A DNA stretch of 64,000 nucleotides. Source: Gongronella butleri (Eukaryota > Mucoromycota > Mucoromycetes > Mucorales > Cunninghamellaceae). The notes under the pieces are model-generated. The model saw only the letters and a program-made list of their open reading frames with translations, did not search any database and was not told the DNA's origin. A program made the translations under genes and the position numbers. The stretch covers positions 1-64,000 of the forward strand of contig JAIWZP010000079.1 of NCBI GenBank assembly GCA_025201375.1. Reading direction: 5' to 3'. This document shows positions 49,265-59,310 of this stretch, piece by piece (the stretch's first letter is position 1; each line of letters opens with the position of its first letter).

Positions 49265-50650
49265 TCCTATACAACTCAAATTTGGTTAGAGCATTATTAC
49301 TGCAAGTAGCGTCATGAAACATGTTCACCTGTATCATGTCCGTCTGAAAAAAAATGAATCAGCCAGCTCCAAGAAATGCAACAAAAGCACGAATTTTCAT
49401 CGGATTTCGGTTTTTTTTTTTATGTTTATACAAATAAAGCGTTTGATCCGTCCATCTTCGCGGCGGACAGAAATTGACGCGTTCTCTCATTTCGATGCCT
49501 GAAGCATCGCGCTACACTGCACATAAACGTACACATTTACCTTTTAAACACCAAAACAAAGTTCGCATTTATCTGACTTTGCCGGCCTGCTGTGCCTCCA
49601 GAATTCTTTTTACAGCCTACTTGCCCGCCTATGAAAATCGCGCCATGGCACGAACTACAGCCCAGTGCTCGCGACAGGTCCGTCCGATTTTTTTGAGCCT
49701 GCAACTACCAAAAACCTTCCATTTTCCCTATTTTGCATTCATCTTAGGGTTGCTTATCGGTCGATTGAGACGAGATTGACCCCATCTCGTCTCGATCGAA
49801 GAATAATATGAAGTATCTCGATCGATATGATATTCGAGACTAATCGAGATTCTGATGCATTCATTTTTCAAGAATTCAAAGATTTTATGACTTTTTGATG
49901 AATATTTTCGATCGAGAGATCGATCGATATTACGATTGATCAATATTTCGAGACGTTTTCGAAAAGTAAGCTATTTCCAAGCAAAAAGTTCAGCCCAAAA
50001 ATCAAAAAAGTGTTCGAAAATCCAACCCAAAGTCAGGAGGCTTTTAGCCATCCATCGATGAAACTGGTCTCATTCGATACTGTAGAGATGCAAGAGTTGC
50101 TTTCGACATGTTAAAGGCGCCGTGTGTTGTCCAATCAATTGCCGATGAGAACATCACGTAAGGCTGAATTTTTTTGAAATGTTTGAACGGCTTTCACAAG
50201 CGTACAAAGGTCAATGCATCGAGCAAACAACGAAACAAACATCCGGGAAATGACGTCCGAGCATGTCTCTTTTGAATGAAGTCAGTTTCATGGCGACCGA
50301 AGAAGAATTTAGCCAAGTCATTGTTACTGTAAAGAGTACAATTGTGAAAATGTTGATATTTTGAATTCATCGGCACAACGACTATTCAACGAACCTCTGG
50401 TTATCAACGTCATGTTTGAAAAAGACGCGACGAAATGGCCTACACGCTACACCCCACAGTAATGCAAAGCAAACAAGCTACGTACAACAAATGATTCTGG
50501 ACATCTGGAGGCGATCCAGCCATAGCTTGTAGTGCTTACGACTGGATTTGTAAAAAATCGTGAATGCGGTATACGACTTGACAACAGACTGATCGCCCTC
50601 TGGCTTTTAACAGTATAATCTTTTTTTTTTGTGAAAAGAACAGCCATGAA
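49265..50650 (+). repeat. Dispersed repeat, copy C (with nested TCGA-rich insert)
   Basis: Near full-length copy. Begins around CTCAAATTTGG and ATTACTGCAAG, continues through TAAAGCGTTTGATCCGTCC, TTTCGATGCCTGAAGCATCG, ACTTTGCCGGCCTGCTGTGC, TTTTGCATTCATCT, CCATCCATCGATGAAACTGG, GAACGGCTTTCACAAGCGTA, ACGAAATGGCCTA and TGGAGGCGATCCA. It ends near a T-run at 50640. Relative to copies B and D, 49745-49965 is an extra TCGA-rich segment. No coding potential seen. Confidence 0.78.
49745..49965. repeat. TCGA-rich insert with a strong hairpin inside repeat copy C
   Basis: Interrupts the block that reads straight through in copies B and D. It is dense in TCGA/CGATCGA words. 49761-49776 and 49784-49799 form a 16-bp inverted repeat with one mismatch and a 7-nt loop (core GAGACGAGAT / ATCTCGTCTC). 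Confidence 0.7.
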
Positions 50651-51313
50651 ATATCCAAGTGGAAAATTTTGGCGGTGATTCCAGCACGCCGTACTGTAAA
50701 AGTGAACTATTTTTTCAATTTTGGTGTGAGAGCATGGTCACAGTCGATTTGGATTTGGGTGTGGCCCTGTGGCATCTTTTATACAGTAGGTTTATCTTGT
50801 CAACTCGCTTGTTTAATTGAAAGTGCTTGACTATGAATGTGTTCTCGCCGAGTAAATGTTTAAAATGTGCGTTTTGACCCTTTTTTATATGAACTATTTT
50901 TCTCCTGGGAATCTAATGTATCCAAATCTTGGCCCAACACTTTCATTTCAAATTTTAATGAAGGGCAGACCGGGTTGCTGCAGTGCCAAGCAAGTTTTAG
51001 ATTTCAGCCGGTCAAATGGCGATTTGCGGGAATAAAATTTTACTTTGCCCAACGTGTGCCTCGTTTGCCTACTGTTATGTTGAAAAAAAGTAAACTAATC
51101 TGATTTCCGCTATAATTTGCTTTCGAATGGGGCTTACTTGTTATTTGTGATTGATCCGCGTTGGAAGGTGTGTGCCTTTTTGTTTGCGAAATTTGCTTTG
51201 CGGGGCAACTTGCAGGAATGGAACATTGAGGCGAAAGTCCGACTGGAAGCCCTGCAGTTTGCGCGCCGCTTTCTCTTTTCTGTCTACCACTTCTTCTTTT
51301 ACATGTTGTCGAA
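50651..51313. other. Upstream flank of the mitochondrial Sel1 gene
   Basis: AT-rich, with TACTGTA near 50692 and TACAGTA near 50783. No gene supported. Confidence 0.5.
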
Positions 51314-52841
51314 ATGGCTTTAATCACCAGATCTGGCTTCCGTTTTGCACTTTCTACCCACAGATCTGTTCAACAGTGCCAACGCCTGTGCCAACAGCGG
51401 TTGCTGACGAACAAGAACGCGTCTCCTAATACCCACACGCACATTGGAGGCGTCTTTGAACCCTTTTTGAACACAATTAAGCAGTAAGACCGTTTTTGTT
51501 GCAATGTGTCTTTTGTTCATTCATTTTTGTTTACAGGAATGACGCAAATGAAACGATAACGTCTTTGGAGAGATTAAGCAGCTCTGGTAAGCATGATTTG
51601 TATCGTGGTGATGTATTGTGACAAAAATCTCACCAGTTCAAAGACATTTTACCAAGCAAGGAGCAATTGGCCCTGCATTTCAAGGACACACCAGACGCGC
51701 TGACCGGAGATCAATGCAGAGAAGCCGTTGAATACATCCTTAAACAGCTACAAGACAAAAATGCCATTGAAACAGCACGAATTGCCGAGAGTAAGATGCC
51801 AACGCGTGGGTTTGTTTTCAAATGTTAACGTTTTGTTCACCAGTGTTTGGAAACGACGCGTCTCAAATTACTAAATTGGGCAACATTTTGCTACAAAATA
51901 GCAAAGGTACAATGCAACACTCAGTTTCAGTGTTTTTTTTTAAGCTTTTTGGTTTGTTTTTGTTTTTTACTTTTTTTTTTTTTGCATGCATGCAGACTCC
52001 ACGCCCGTAACTTTGGAATTGTACCGCCAGGCGATGCTGCTCGGTGATGATCAAGGCACTTTTAGTTTTGCAAGCATCATCTACAGAGGTTAGCCTTTGA
52101 GGCATTATGACACGGCTATCATTTGCTTATTTTACTTTTTTTTTATCAGGTTTTCGTGGCACACCAAAAGACGAGGCCCAAGGCATCCAATTGCTCTCAG
52201 CGTTGGCCAAAAAGGGACACCCGTACGCGCAAATGGATCTGGCATCCATCATCATGCGCTCACATCCTGAAAGAATCCAAGACGCTATTCAGCTGTATAA
52301 ACTTGCTGGCAAGGCCGGTGTCACGGCTGCCTATGTGGAATTGGGTCGCATGTATCGCATTGGTTACGGCGTGCATCAAGATCACGATCAAGCGTTAGCC
52401 TACTTTCAGCAAGGCGTCGACAATGGCGATGATCCACAATGCCATTTTATGCTTGGCTCCTATTATGCAGCGTCGAAAATGGCAGATGACCAGAGCAAGG
52501 CATTCAAGCATTATCAGGTTGCTGCAGCGAAAGGAATTCCAGAGGCGCAATACAATGTGGCCATGCATTATCTCAAAGGTCTTGGTGTTCAAGCAAATGC
52601 ATTCAATGCAGTCGAATTTTTCACAATGGCTGCAACGCAAGGCTTCCAAATCGCCCAAGTGAATCTTGCCAATATGTATCGCTACGGCAATGGCATCAAA
52701 AAAGACATTGGTCAAGCACGACATTGGCTAGAAAAGGCCGTCGCCATTGGAGGGCCTGTAGGCGATGATGCGCAGAAGCAGCTAGACGAATTGCAGCCGA
52801 TCAAGTCCGAAAGAGGGACCGGCGCGTGTGTCATCATGTAA
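51314..52841 (+). CDS. Sel1-repeat protein with presequence-like N-terminus and C-terminal CVIM
   Basis: Exons 51314-51483, 51537-51586, 51644-51790, 51844-51906, 51996-52088 and 52150-52841 give 404 residues. The first 30 residues (MALITRSGFRFALSTHRSV...) are basic and Ser/Thr-rich with no acidic residue, like a mitochondrial presequence. Sel1/TPR-like helical repeats fill residues about 150-385 (QLYKLAGKAGVTAAYVELGR; AQYNVAMHYLKGLGV). The protein ends GTGACVIM, a textbook CAAX farnesylation box. Candidates are an Mss2-like mitochondrial Sel1 protein or a second Chs4-like regulator. The exon 3 acceptor (TTCAAAG) is weak but is the only one that keeps frame. Confidence 0.8.
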
Positions 52842-52856
52842 GATGCATCACGCTCT

Positions 52857-53489
52857 TTATTTTTGCAAAGCAATGCACTCAATTTCCACCATCACATCCT
52901 TGGGAAGGCGAGCGACTTCAACACAGCTACGAGCGGGCTGATGCTTGGCGAAATACTAAAAAAAGAATAGAATTGAGGCACGCCTGTATAGAAGAAATAA
53001 AATAAAGCCCTTTTTTTTTTTTTACCTTGCCGTAGACCTCGTTCATGGCCACAAAGTTGTTCATGTCCTTCAAAAAGACGGTGGTCTTGATCACTTGCTC
53101 GCCCGAGCTTCCAGCTGCTTGAAGCACAGCATCCAAGTTGGTCAAGACTTGCTGAGTTTGCTCAGCGATGCCACCGCTGACGATTTCGCCTAGGATCACG
53201 AGTTAAAATCCTCGAAATGAATCATTTTACGCGTTTCATTACCATTTTGAGGATCAATTGGGATCTGGCCGGACGTGTACACAAAGCCATTCACCTTGAT
53301 AGCTTGGGCTGGAAAGAAGAAAAAAAAGACATGAGACCCTCGTTTGACAGACCTTCTCTTCTTTTTTTCTGTTTGTTTTACCATAAGGGCCCAGCGCAGC
53401 AGGAGCATTCGACGTTTCTAGGAAGCGTGGCGTCTTTAGTCCTCAAACATAGGAGCGGTGCAGCACTTACGAACAGGGGTGAGAGACAT
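52857..53489 (-). CDS. RidA/YjgF/YER057c family enamine deaminase (Hmf1-like)
   Basis: Minus exons 53489-53471, 53417-53382, 53308-53243, 53189-53026 and 52955-52857 give 127 residues. Signatures: [61 protein letters not shown] and the C-terminal motif [12 protein letters not shown] with the catalytic Arg, then VEIECIAL. RidA hydrolyses reactive enamines and imines released by PLP enzymes. No presequence, so a cytosolic (Hmf1-type) location is more likely than the mitochondrial Mmf1 type. Its stop lies 15 bp from the convergent Sel1 gene's stop. Confidence 0.96.
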
Positions 53490-53586
53490 TGTGAAAGTTG
53501 AGAAAGAAAAGAAAAGAAAAAAAAAAAAAGGTGACTCACAAAGTGCCAAAATCTTTAAGACGCGGCGTCGGCGGACTTTTTTTTAT

Positions 53587-54159
53587 TCATTTGCCAATGG
53601 CAGTCAATTGGCTTTGAACAGCAAGCTGCGAATTGTCGATTTCTTGCATAATGTCGCGACTCTCCATTCGAAGTTGGTCTCGGACAGCACGCAATCTGCG
53701 AAGCTCGTCCTTTTTCGCTTTGATATCATAAGAACGCTCCAATTGCATTGGTTGCGGTACCAATCTGATTAAAAACGCGTTAACTTCAGCTTGGCAGTGC
53801 TCAATTTTTTCACATGTACCTCATTGGTGAGCCCCCGGGAGGGCCCAAATGGTCGTTCATCGAATCAAGCTTGTCAGCGAGATGGGTATCTTCCAAAATA
53901 TATTCATATCCTATCTAAAAACACGCTGTTTGCCACGCCAAGTCGTCCAATTCGTGGTTTTTACCTTGAGCAAGCGCTGCCATAGGTGTTTTGTTTCTTT
54001 GAAGCCGTGGTCTAGCAGCTCTGGGCTGACTTGTGTGCCTGCGAATTCTTTTTTATACGTCTTTTTCGTAGAGCTATCCGTCAGAGCGTGTGTATATCTT
54101 GTGTACAGAGTTTTGAGCTTCTCTGATCGCTCGGTTGAATAGAAAGAGGGATGCGACAT
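53587..54159 (-). CDS. Small coiled-coil protein of unknown function
   Basis: Minus exons 54159-53965, 53914-53820 and 53764-53587 give 155 residues. I do not recognise the family. The N-terminal half is helical and charged (ERSEKLKTLYTRYTHALTD; HGFKETKHLWQRLLK), then a Pro/Gly-rich turn (LGPPGGSP). A C-terminal coiled coil rich in Lys, Arg, Glu and Leu follows (SYDIKAKKDELRRLRAVRDQ). No membrane segment or targeting signal. It sits 97 bp downstream... in minus-strand order between OST5 and RIDA genes. All junctions are consensus, so a real gene is likely. Confidence 0.75.
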
Positions 54160-54215
54160 TGAGAAGAAAAGAGGGACCGACGAGAATTCGCCCCGACAAT
54201 TTTTTATTTTCAAAT

Positions 54216-54577
54216 TCACACAGGTAGACCAATGGAAACGGAAGTCAGAACAGCCCCGAAAGCCAAGAGCACGGATGCCGCCAATGCTGTCTGCAATTGC
54301 TTCGCAACGTGCGTGCGCGACCCTTGCCTACATGGAAAATTGGTGATAAATAGCATGCCAACAATTTAAATTTTTAAAAACACACGTACACCACAAAGAC
54401 GCCTGTGGCAGCGAGGCCAATAGTCACGCAAAAATACGCGATTAGAGGATAAATGGTGACAGGAAGGACAGGTTGAAAAGGAGAGGCGGTCTGCCAGATG
54501 GACTAAAGGTCAAAATGTATTTAATTAGCGTGTTTCTTGGTTTTCGAGCGTTCCTCACATACAAGTGGTGACGACAT
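54216..54577 (-). CDS. OST5: Oligosaccharyltransferase small subunit Ost5/TMEM258
   Basis: Minus exons 54577-54563 (15 nt, MSSPL), 54502-54384 and 54327-54216 give 81 residues, matching the 79-86 of the family. Two membrane helices are visible: YPLIAYFCVTIGLAATGVFV and ALAASVLLAFGAVLTSVSIG, with the short cytosolic link VQGSRTHVAKQLQT between them. This is the Ost5/TMEM258 layout. Ost5 is a subunit of the ER oligosaccharyltransferase that N-glycosylates nascent proteins. The frame across intron 2 needs donor GTGTGT. Confidence 0.88.
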
Positions 54578-54728
54578 GACAGATGAAAGTTCTTAAAAAG
54601 AAAATAAAAAAAAGGGCAAGGCACCGGGCGGGGAATTCTCAAACGCGCGTCTTTCTCGTCTTTTCTTTCTTTATCTCTTTTTTTCTTCTCTCTCTCTCTC
54701 TCTCGCTTTTTTTTTTCCTGTCGTCGCA
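54578..54728. promoter_or_regulatory. Short divergent promoter between OST5 and the Mim1-like gene
   Basis: 151 bp separate the two start codons; a CT-repeat tract (CTCTCTCTCTCTCTC) lies at about 54690-54704. No TATA box seen. Confidence 0.5.
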
Positions 54729-54989
54729 ATGTCATTAGCTGTCTCTCGAAAAGAGCCTTGGTATCGGCAAGAATTGTTTTTAAGTATTGTGAAATCGACG
54801 GCTGTCAACTTTTTACTACCATTTGTCAATGGTGTCATGCTTGGCTTTGGTGAAATCTTTGCAAACGAGCTAGTAATCAAGTATGGCTGGTTCGAATTCT
54901 CAAGACCTCTACAAGCAACATCTGTTGGACTTTATAATTCTCCCAGCAATGCTACAGCAGAATATAAAAAGACAATTGTTCCAAAATAA
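54729..54989 (+). CDS. MIM1: Mitochondrial outer-membrane import protein Mim1-like
   Basis: Intronless, 86 residues. The central segment NFLLPFVNGVMLGFGEIFAN is a single membrane helix with a GxxxG-type dimerisation motif (GVMLG), as in the Mim1/Tom13 family. The N-terminal flank is positively charged and the C-terminal part is short and polar. Mim1 inserts alpha-helical proteins into the mitochondrial outer membrane and helps TOM assembly. The family is small and divergent, so assignment rests on the helix motif and length. Confidence 0.8.
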   Translation: MSLAVSRKEPWYRQELFLSIVKSTAVNFLLPFVNGVMLGFGEIFANELVIKYGWFEFSRPLQATSVGLYNSPSNATAEYKKTIVPK

Positions 54990-55195
54990 ACAAAAACATG
55001 TGCGTATGTTTTGATCGTATCAATTCAAGGGGCTGGTTGGCCAGGTATGGACTTTTGGGCAAAAGATTGAGGCACGACTTAGATCTGCAAAGCGGGGTCA
55101 CTATGATTTGTTGAGGGGCAAATTGGGATATTCTTGAAAATCTTTTTTTTTTCTTCTCCTTTTTCTTCTCTTTTTTTTTTTTACTGCCCTGAAGG

Positions 55196-57183
55196 ATGAC
55201 CACAGCGTATCAAAGGCTTGGGAGCACCCCAGAGCTAAACAGCATTTTATTCAAGTACAAGCTAGCAAAAGTGCTAACTTTACTAAGTTTGCTGGCCGTG
55301 GTTTTGATGGCGCTCGCCTCGACTGTCTTTCCAGGTACGAAATCAATGAAATTTTCAAGACAGCCGAGCTTATTTTTATCTTTTTTCTTTTTATTTCAGA
55401 CCAATTGTATCAGCTCTTTGATAAGGATGATCAAGCCAACGCTGATGAAGAAACAGTACAAGACTTTGGTGGTATCAAGACTTCCACGGAGTGTCGTTTG
55501 CCGTCAAAACTTGTGATTCCAAAGTCGGAAGGCATCTTATATACCCCGCCCAGTCCCGATAACTCGCTGTTCAAGGTGCTGGAGATGGTTCATGACGATG
55601 AATATAATCAATACTGTCAGCATTGGGATCCTGTGAATGGATTCGATGATGAAATTCCGTACAACGTTGATGGTGAGTGCGGCAATTGGCAAGAACGTTA
55701 TCAGCAACTCCACGCGCAGCGCCTGGAACAGCTCGAGCGTCTCAAATCTGGTGATTTTGAAAGCTTTGCCCATGACGACAAGCCAAAGTACATTTCGTAC
55801 TTTTGCAAAAAGGTTCCTGAGAACTCCAATCGTGGCTGTGGCGGCTTGGCCGATCGTATGAGTGGTATGTTGTCATTTCACAAGCCCATCAATTGTTGCT
55901 CAGCTTTGTTTTTGTTTTTTATTGTGTTACAGGTATGATTTCGACTTTTTTTTACGCCCTGTTGACCAAAAGAGCGTATCTTGCGCACTGGGCGCCCGAG
56001 AATCCCATTCCATTGGAATATCTCTTTGATCAGCCTTATGTCAATTGGACTCATGAACCCAGCGAGCTCAGAAAAGTATTTGAGGTGCCCGACAACGAAT
56101 TGCTTGGCTATCAATACGTGGACACTTTGAACCAAAACTACGACACCCTTGGAAATAGCGTCTTCCCTAATGGGACATCGCAGGACTTTGAAACTCTTTG
56201 GAATAGCAGCGTAAGATGACATGCAAGACCTCCGTGCTCGAATTGATTCTCACCATGTTTTTTGTCGATAGTACGTTGAAGTGCATTCAAACCGTGGGTA
56301 TATCGTGCGCACATTTGATCACTCGACGCGCTATCAAGAGGAGCTGAAAAAGATGGGGTTGACCAAAGAAAATGCGTTTGGATGCCTGGCCGACTACATT
56401 TTCCGACCCACCATCAATGCTCGTCGATTCCTCAATATGTATCGCCATGTTTTTGCCATGAAGAGCGTGCTGAGCGTCGGCATTCAGGTAAAACGATCGT
56501 TTTCGTTTGCAACAGATTATTCATCTATTTTTTTATAGATTCGCACCAACGACAATGCTTTGGCGAATCCAGAACGTGATCACAACTCTCTGGAAACCTG
56601 GTTTTATTATATCAAGTGCGCGAATGAGCTCGCTACAGCAAAGAGACAGCCGCATCACAAACGGGTCGTATATTTCCTCATCACCGACTCGCATCACCTG
56701 CGTGAAGAATTCGAATCCATGAATGAAGACATGGCGCTTCGACAAAAGTACTTGGGCCCTGCTGCTGATGTCACGTCGTTGTTGATCACCGGTTTGCCCA
56801 TTGAACACGTCGAGCCCGACCAAGTGGCCAAGTACATTAATGTTGAACACCCTCGTTTAACCTCCTTGGAACGCATGGTGCCTGGCGTCAACAGCGCTCT
56901 CATGGAAAACTGGCTGCTTAGCTATGCAAACTACAGAGTGATCAGTCCCCAAGGCTATGGAAAATTGGCCGCTTTCCACTCCAAGAAAGACAAAACCACC
57001 GTCAGCATGCCCAGAGTAAGTCGAAAAACATCATTCTCTATTCAATTCATTATTTTGTTTACTAACAAAACAATTCTTTAATTATAGAGTCCCCGTCGAG
57101 CAAAATCACTCAATTGTGCCAACCCAGCTCTCTTGGATGCGTACGATTTTAGCTGGTTGAGTCATCAATGGAGCCTGGGATAA
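55196..57183 (+). CDS. Fucosyltransferase-like type II membrane protein
   Basis: Exons 55196-55334, 55400-55864, 55933-56210, 56272-56487, 56539-57015 and 57088-57183 give 556 residues. One N-terminal signal-anchor helix (about 24-46, LAKVLTLLSLLAVVLMALA) indicates a Golgi type II protein. The lumenal part contains NRGCGGLADRMSG, a glycine-rich motif like that opening the catalytic domain of alpha-fucosyltransferases, then RGYIVRTFDHST, a QIRTND-type motif and a loop with TDSHHLREEF. Several NxS/T sites are present. Acceptor and linkage are unknown. Function probably in cell-wall or glycoprotein fucosylation (inferred). Confidence 0.75.
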
Positions 57184-57354
57184 GGATACTGCATTATTTG
57201 AGGAGTCGCCACGAGCTCAAGATGGTGGCCAAATCGCGCTTTGTAATAAAAACGAATATTGTATGAAAATGGCATTTAAACGTAATGGTCTTGTAAAAAA
57301 AAAAAAAAAAGAAAAAAAGGAGGCAGATATGTTTTGGTACGCACGTACGCCTGT
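57184..57354. other. 3' flank of the fucosyltransferase-like gene
   Basis: AT-rich with a poly-A run at about 57295-57310. No gene. Confidence 0.5.
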
Positions 57355-59310
57355 ATTCTCCCTAGAACATTATATCATACTGTAAAACCTCTCACATTTA
57401 GTGAGACCATTACTGCAAGCGTGAAACGTTTCCTGCATTATACTGTACGTACGTACTGTAGTTTACAATATCCGTTTGAAAAAAAAAAAAAACATGCAAC
57501 CAGATACTACTGTAGAAATGCAACAACAGTATAATACGATTTTCATTCGTTTTGGATTTGCACACTAGCACACAAATACAGTAAAGCGTTTGATCGTTCC
57601 GTCCATCATGTCTCGATCTCTGTTGACAGAAACTGACGTATGCTACGTATCATTTGTCATTTCAATGCCTGATGCTGTGACGCATCACCCTACGCTGCAC
57701 AAAAACGTACACAACATTACCTTTCAAAAGCAAAAGGCGTGTTTTCCAGACTTTGCCGGCCTGCTGTGCCTCCAGAAAAAAATTTACAGCCTGCTCGCCC
57801 GCCAATGAAACTTTCGTCACGGCGTAAACTACAGTATAGCTCGATGCTTAAGGAGAACCCGCCCGATTTTTTTTTGACTCGAAAATGCCAAAATCCTCCT
57901 ATTCGTACTATTTTGCATTCATCTGGCCATCTGCATGGTCGACCCCGCTCAAAAATAGCTGCATCGAAATCAACGTAAAAATTGCAACAAAAAGGCTTAA
58001 ACTCCCAAAGCGCTATGACCACTTTTGAAAAATTCAGGGGTGACTCAGGGGTCACACATTTCAGCCTCAGAAAATGCCAAATTTGGGGAATTTCAAACTC
58101 CGACTGATCAATGCATCCCAAACAGGCAACTCCGACAATTTGCTATTGGCAGACAAAATGACAGGTCGCCCCCACCTTAAGAAAAAAGGTCAAAGAGTGA
58201 CGCATGAACGGCGATCGACTGACAAAAGTGCCTACTTTGGTGCGATTTTTTTTTTTGCAAAAATTTAAGGTTTGACACTTTCAAATTACGGTATAAAGGT
58301 GCGTGGATTGCATGGGATTTTCATTTTTTTATTTTTTTATTTTTTTATTTTGCACATTTTTGCGCGCAGGAATGGGGCAGTGGGCTGCAGCCTGCTGGAG
58401 AAATGACCGATGCAAAAAGTTAAAACCAAGCCAGCGCGCTGCAAGCCATTCCATCAGATGCTTTGCTCTCCTATTTGTTAGTACAGTAAAATTGGAATAA
58501 AAATTACAGGTTTACAGTATTACAGTAGAAGACCACCGTTGTCGAGTAAATACTGTACAACAGTAGCGATCAAAGATTTTGATGAAAAATTCTCAGCGAG
58601 TTTTACACTTTTACTGTAGCCATCCACTGATGAAACTGGCCTCATTCGATAGCGATACAATACTGTATAATATACAGTTCTAGCAATACAGTATACCGGT
58701 AGGTATACACGAGTAGTAGGTGCTTTCGACACGTTACGTACGTAATATAAAAAAAGCGCCATGTGTCGTCCAAACTCCAAAGGTCCAATCAGTTGCCGCG
58801 AAGAACATCGAAGTTGAAAATTTCGTAATGTTTGAAGCTTTGAACGGCTTTCACAAGCGTACAAGCGGCAAGCAAAGGTCACGCATCGGGCAAAGAAACA
58901 TTCTGGAAATGACATCCGACTACAGTATCCGAGCGTGTCGCTTTCGAATAATGGTGCCAGGTTCGTTCCGATTCACGAAATATTTCGAGAGCCACTGCTG
59001 AATTTGTGAAAATATCGATATTTTGGTGGGTTCATTTGCACGACTCAATGGATCTCTGGTTTTCAACGCCACGCACGTTGAAAAAAGACGTGACGAAATG
59101 ACCTAGCTACGCAATAATGAAACAGTTTTGGAGGCGATCCAACCATTGTTTTTTGTAGTGTTTAATATGATACTGTATGATACAGTATTGCCGTAGATTT
59201 GTGAAAAATACTGTAGTGAATTGTGATTTGTGAATGTCTCAAGTACAAGGTGCTTGCCTTCTGGTTTTTTATGTTTTTATGAAAGGAGAAGCGCTGAAAT
59301 ACTGTATCAA
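57355..59310 (+). repeat. Dispersed repeat, copy D (longest)
   Basis: Begins near CTCACATTTAGTGAG and ATTACTGCAAGCGTGAAACG, then carries all internal blocks (TAAAGCGTTTGATC, TTTCAATGCCTGATG, ACTTTGCCGGCCTGCTGTGC, CATCTGGCCATCTGCATGG, CCATCCACTGATGAAACTGG, GAACGGCTTTCACAAGCGTA, GTGACGAAATGACCTA, TGGAGGCGATCCA). It carries an extra segment of roughly 580 bp, about 58020-58600, absent from copies B and C. It contains many ACTGTA/TACAGT motifs. No coding potential seen. Confidence 0.78.

Noticed and set aside
57590..57808. Short frame of 72 codons within repeat copy D
   Set aside because: Not preserved in copies A, B or C, so there is no sign the repeat encodes this peptide.
58020..58600. Possible gene in the extra segment of repeat copy D
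   Set aside because: Only short frames interrupted by stops, plus a (TTTTTTA)n tract at about 58324-58350; no family motif.
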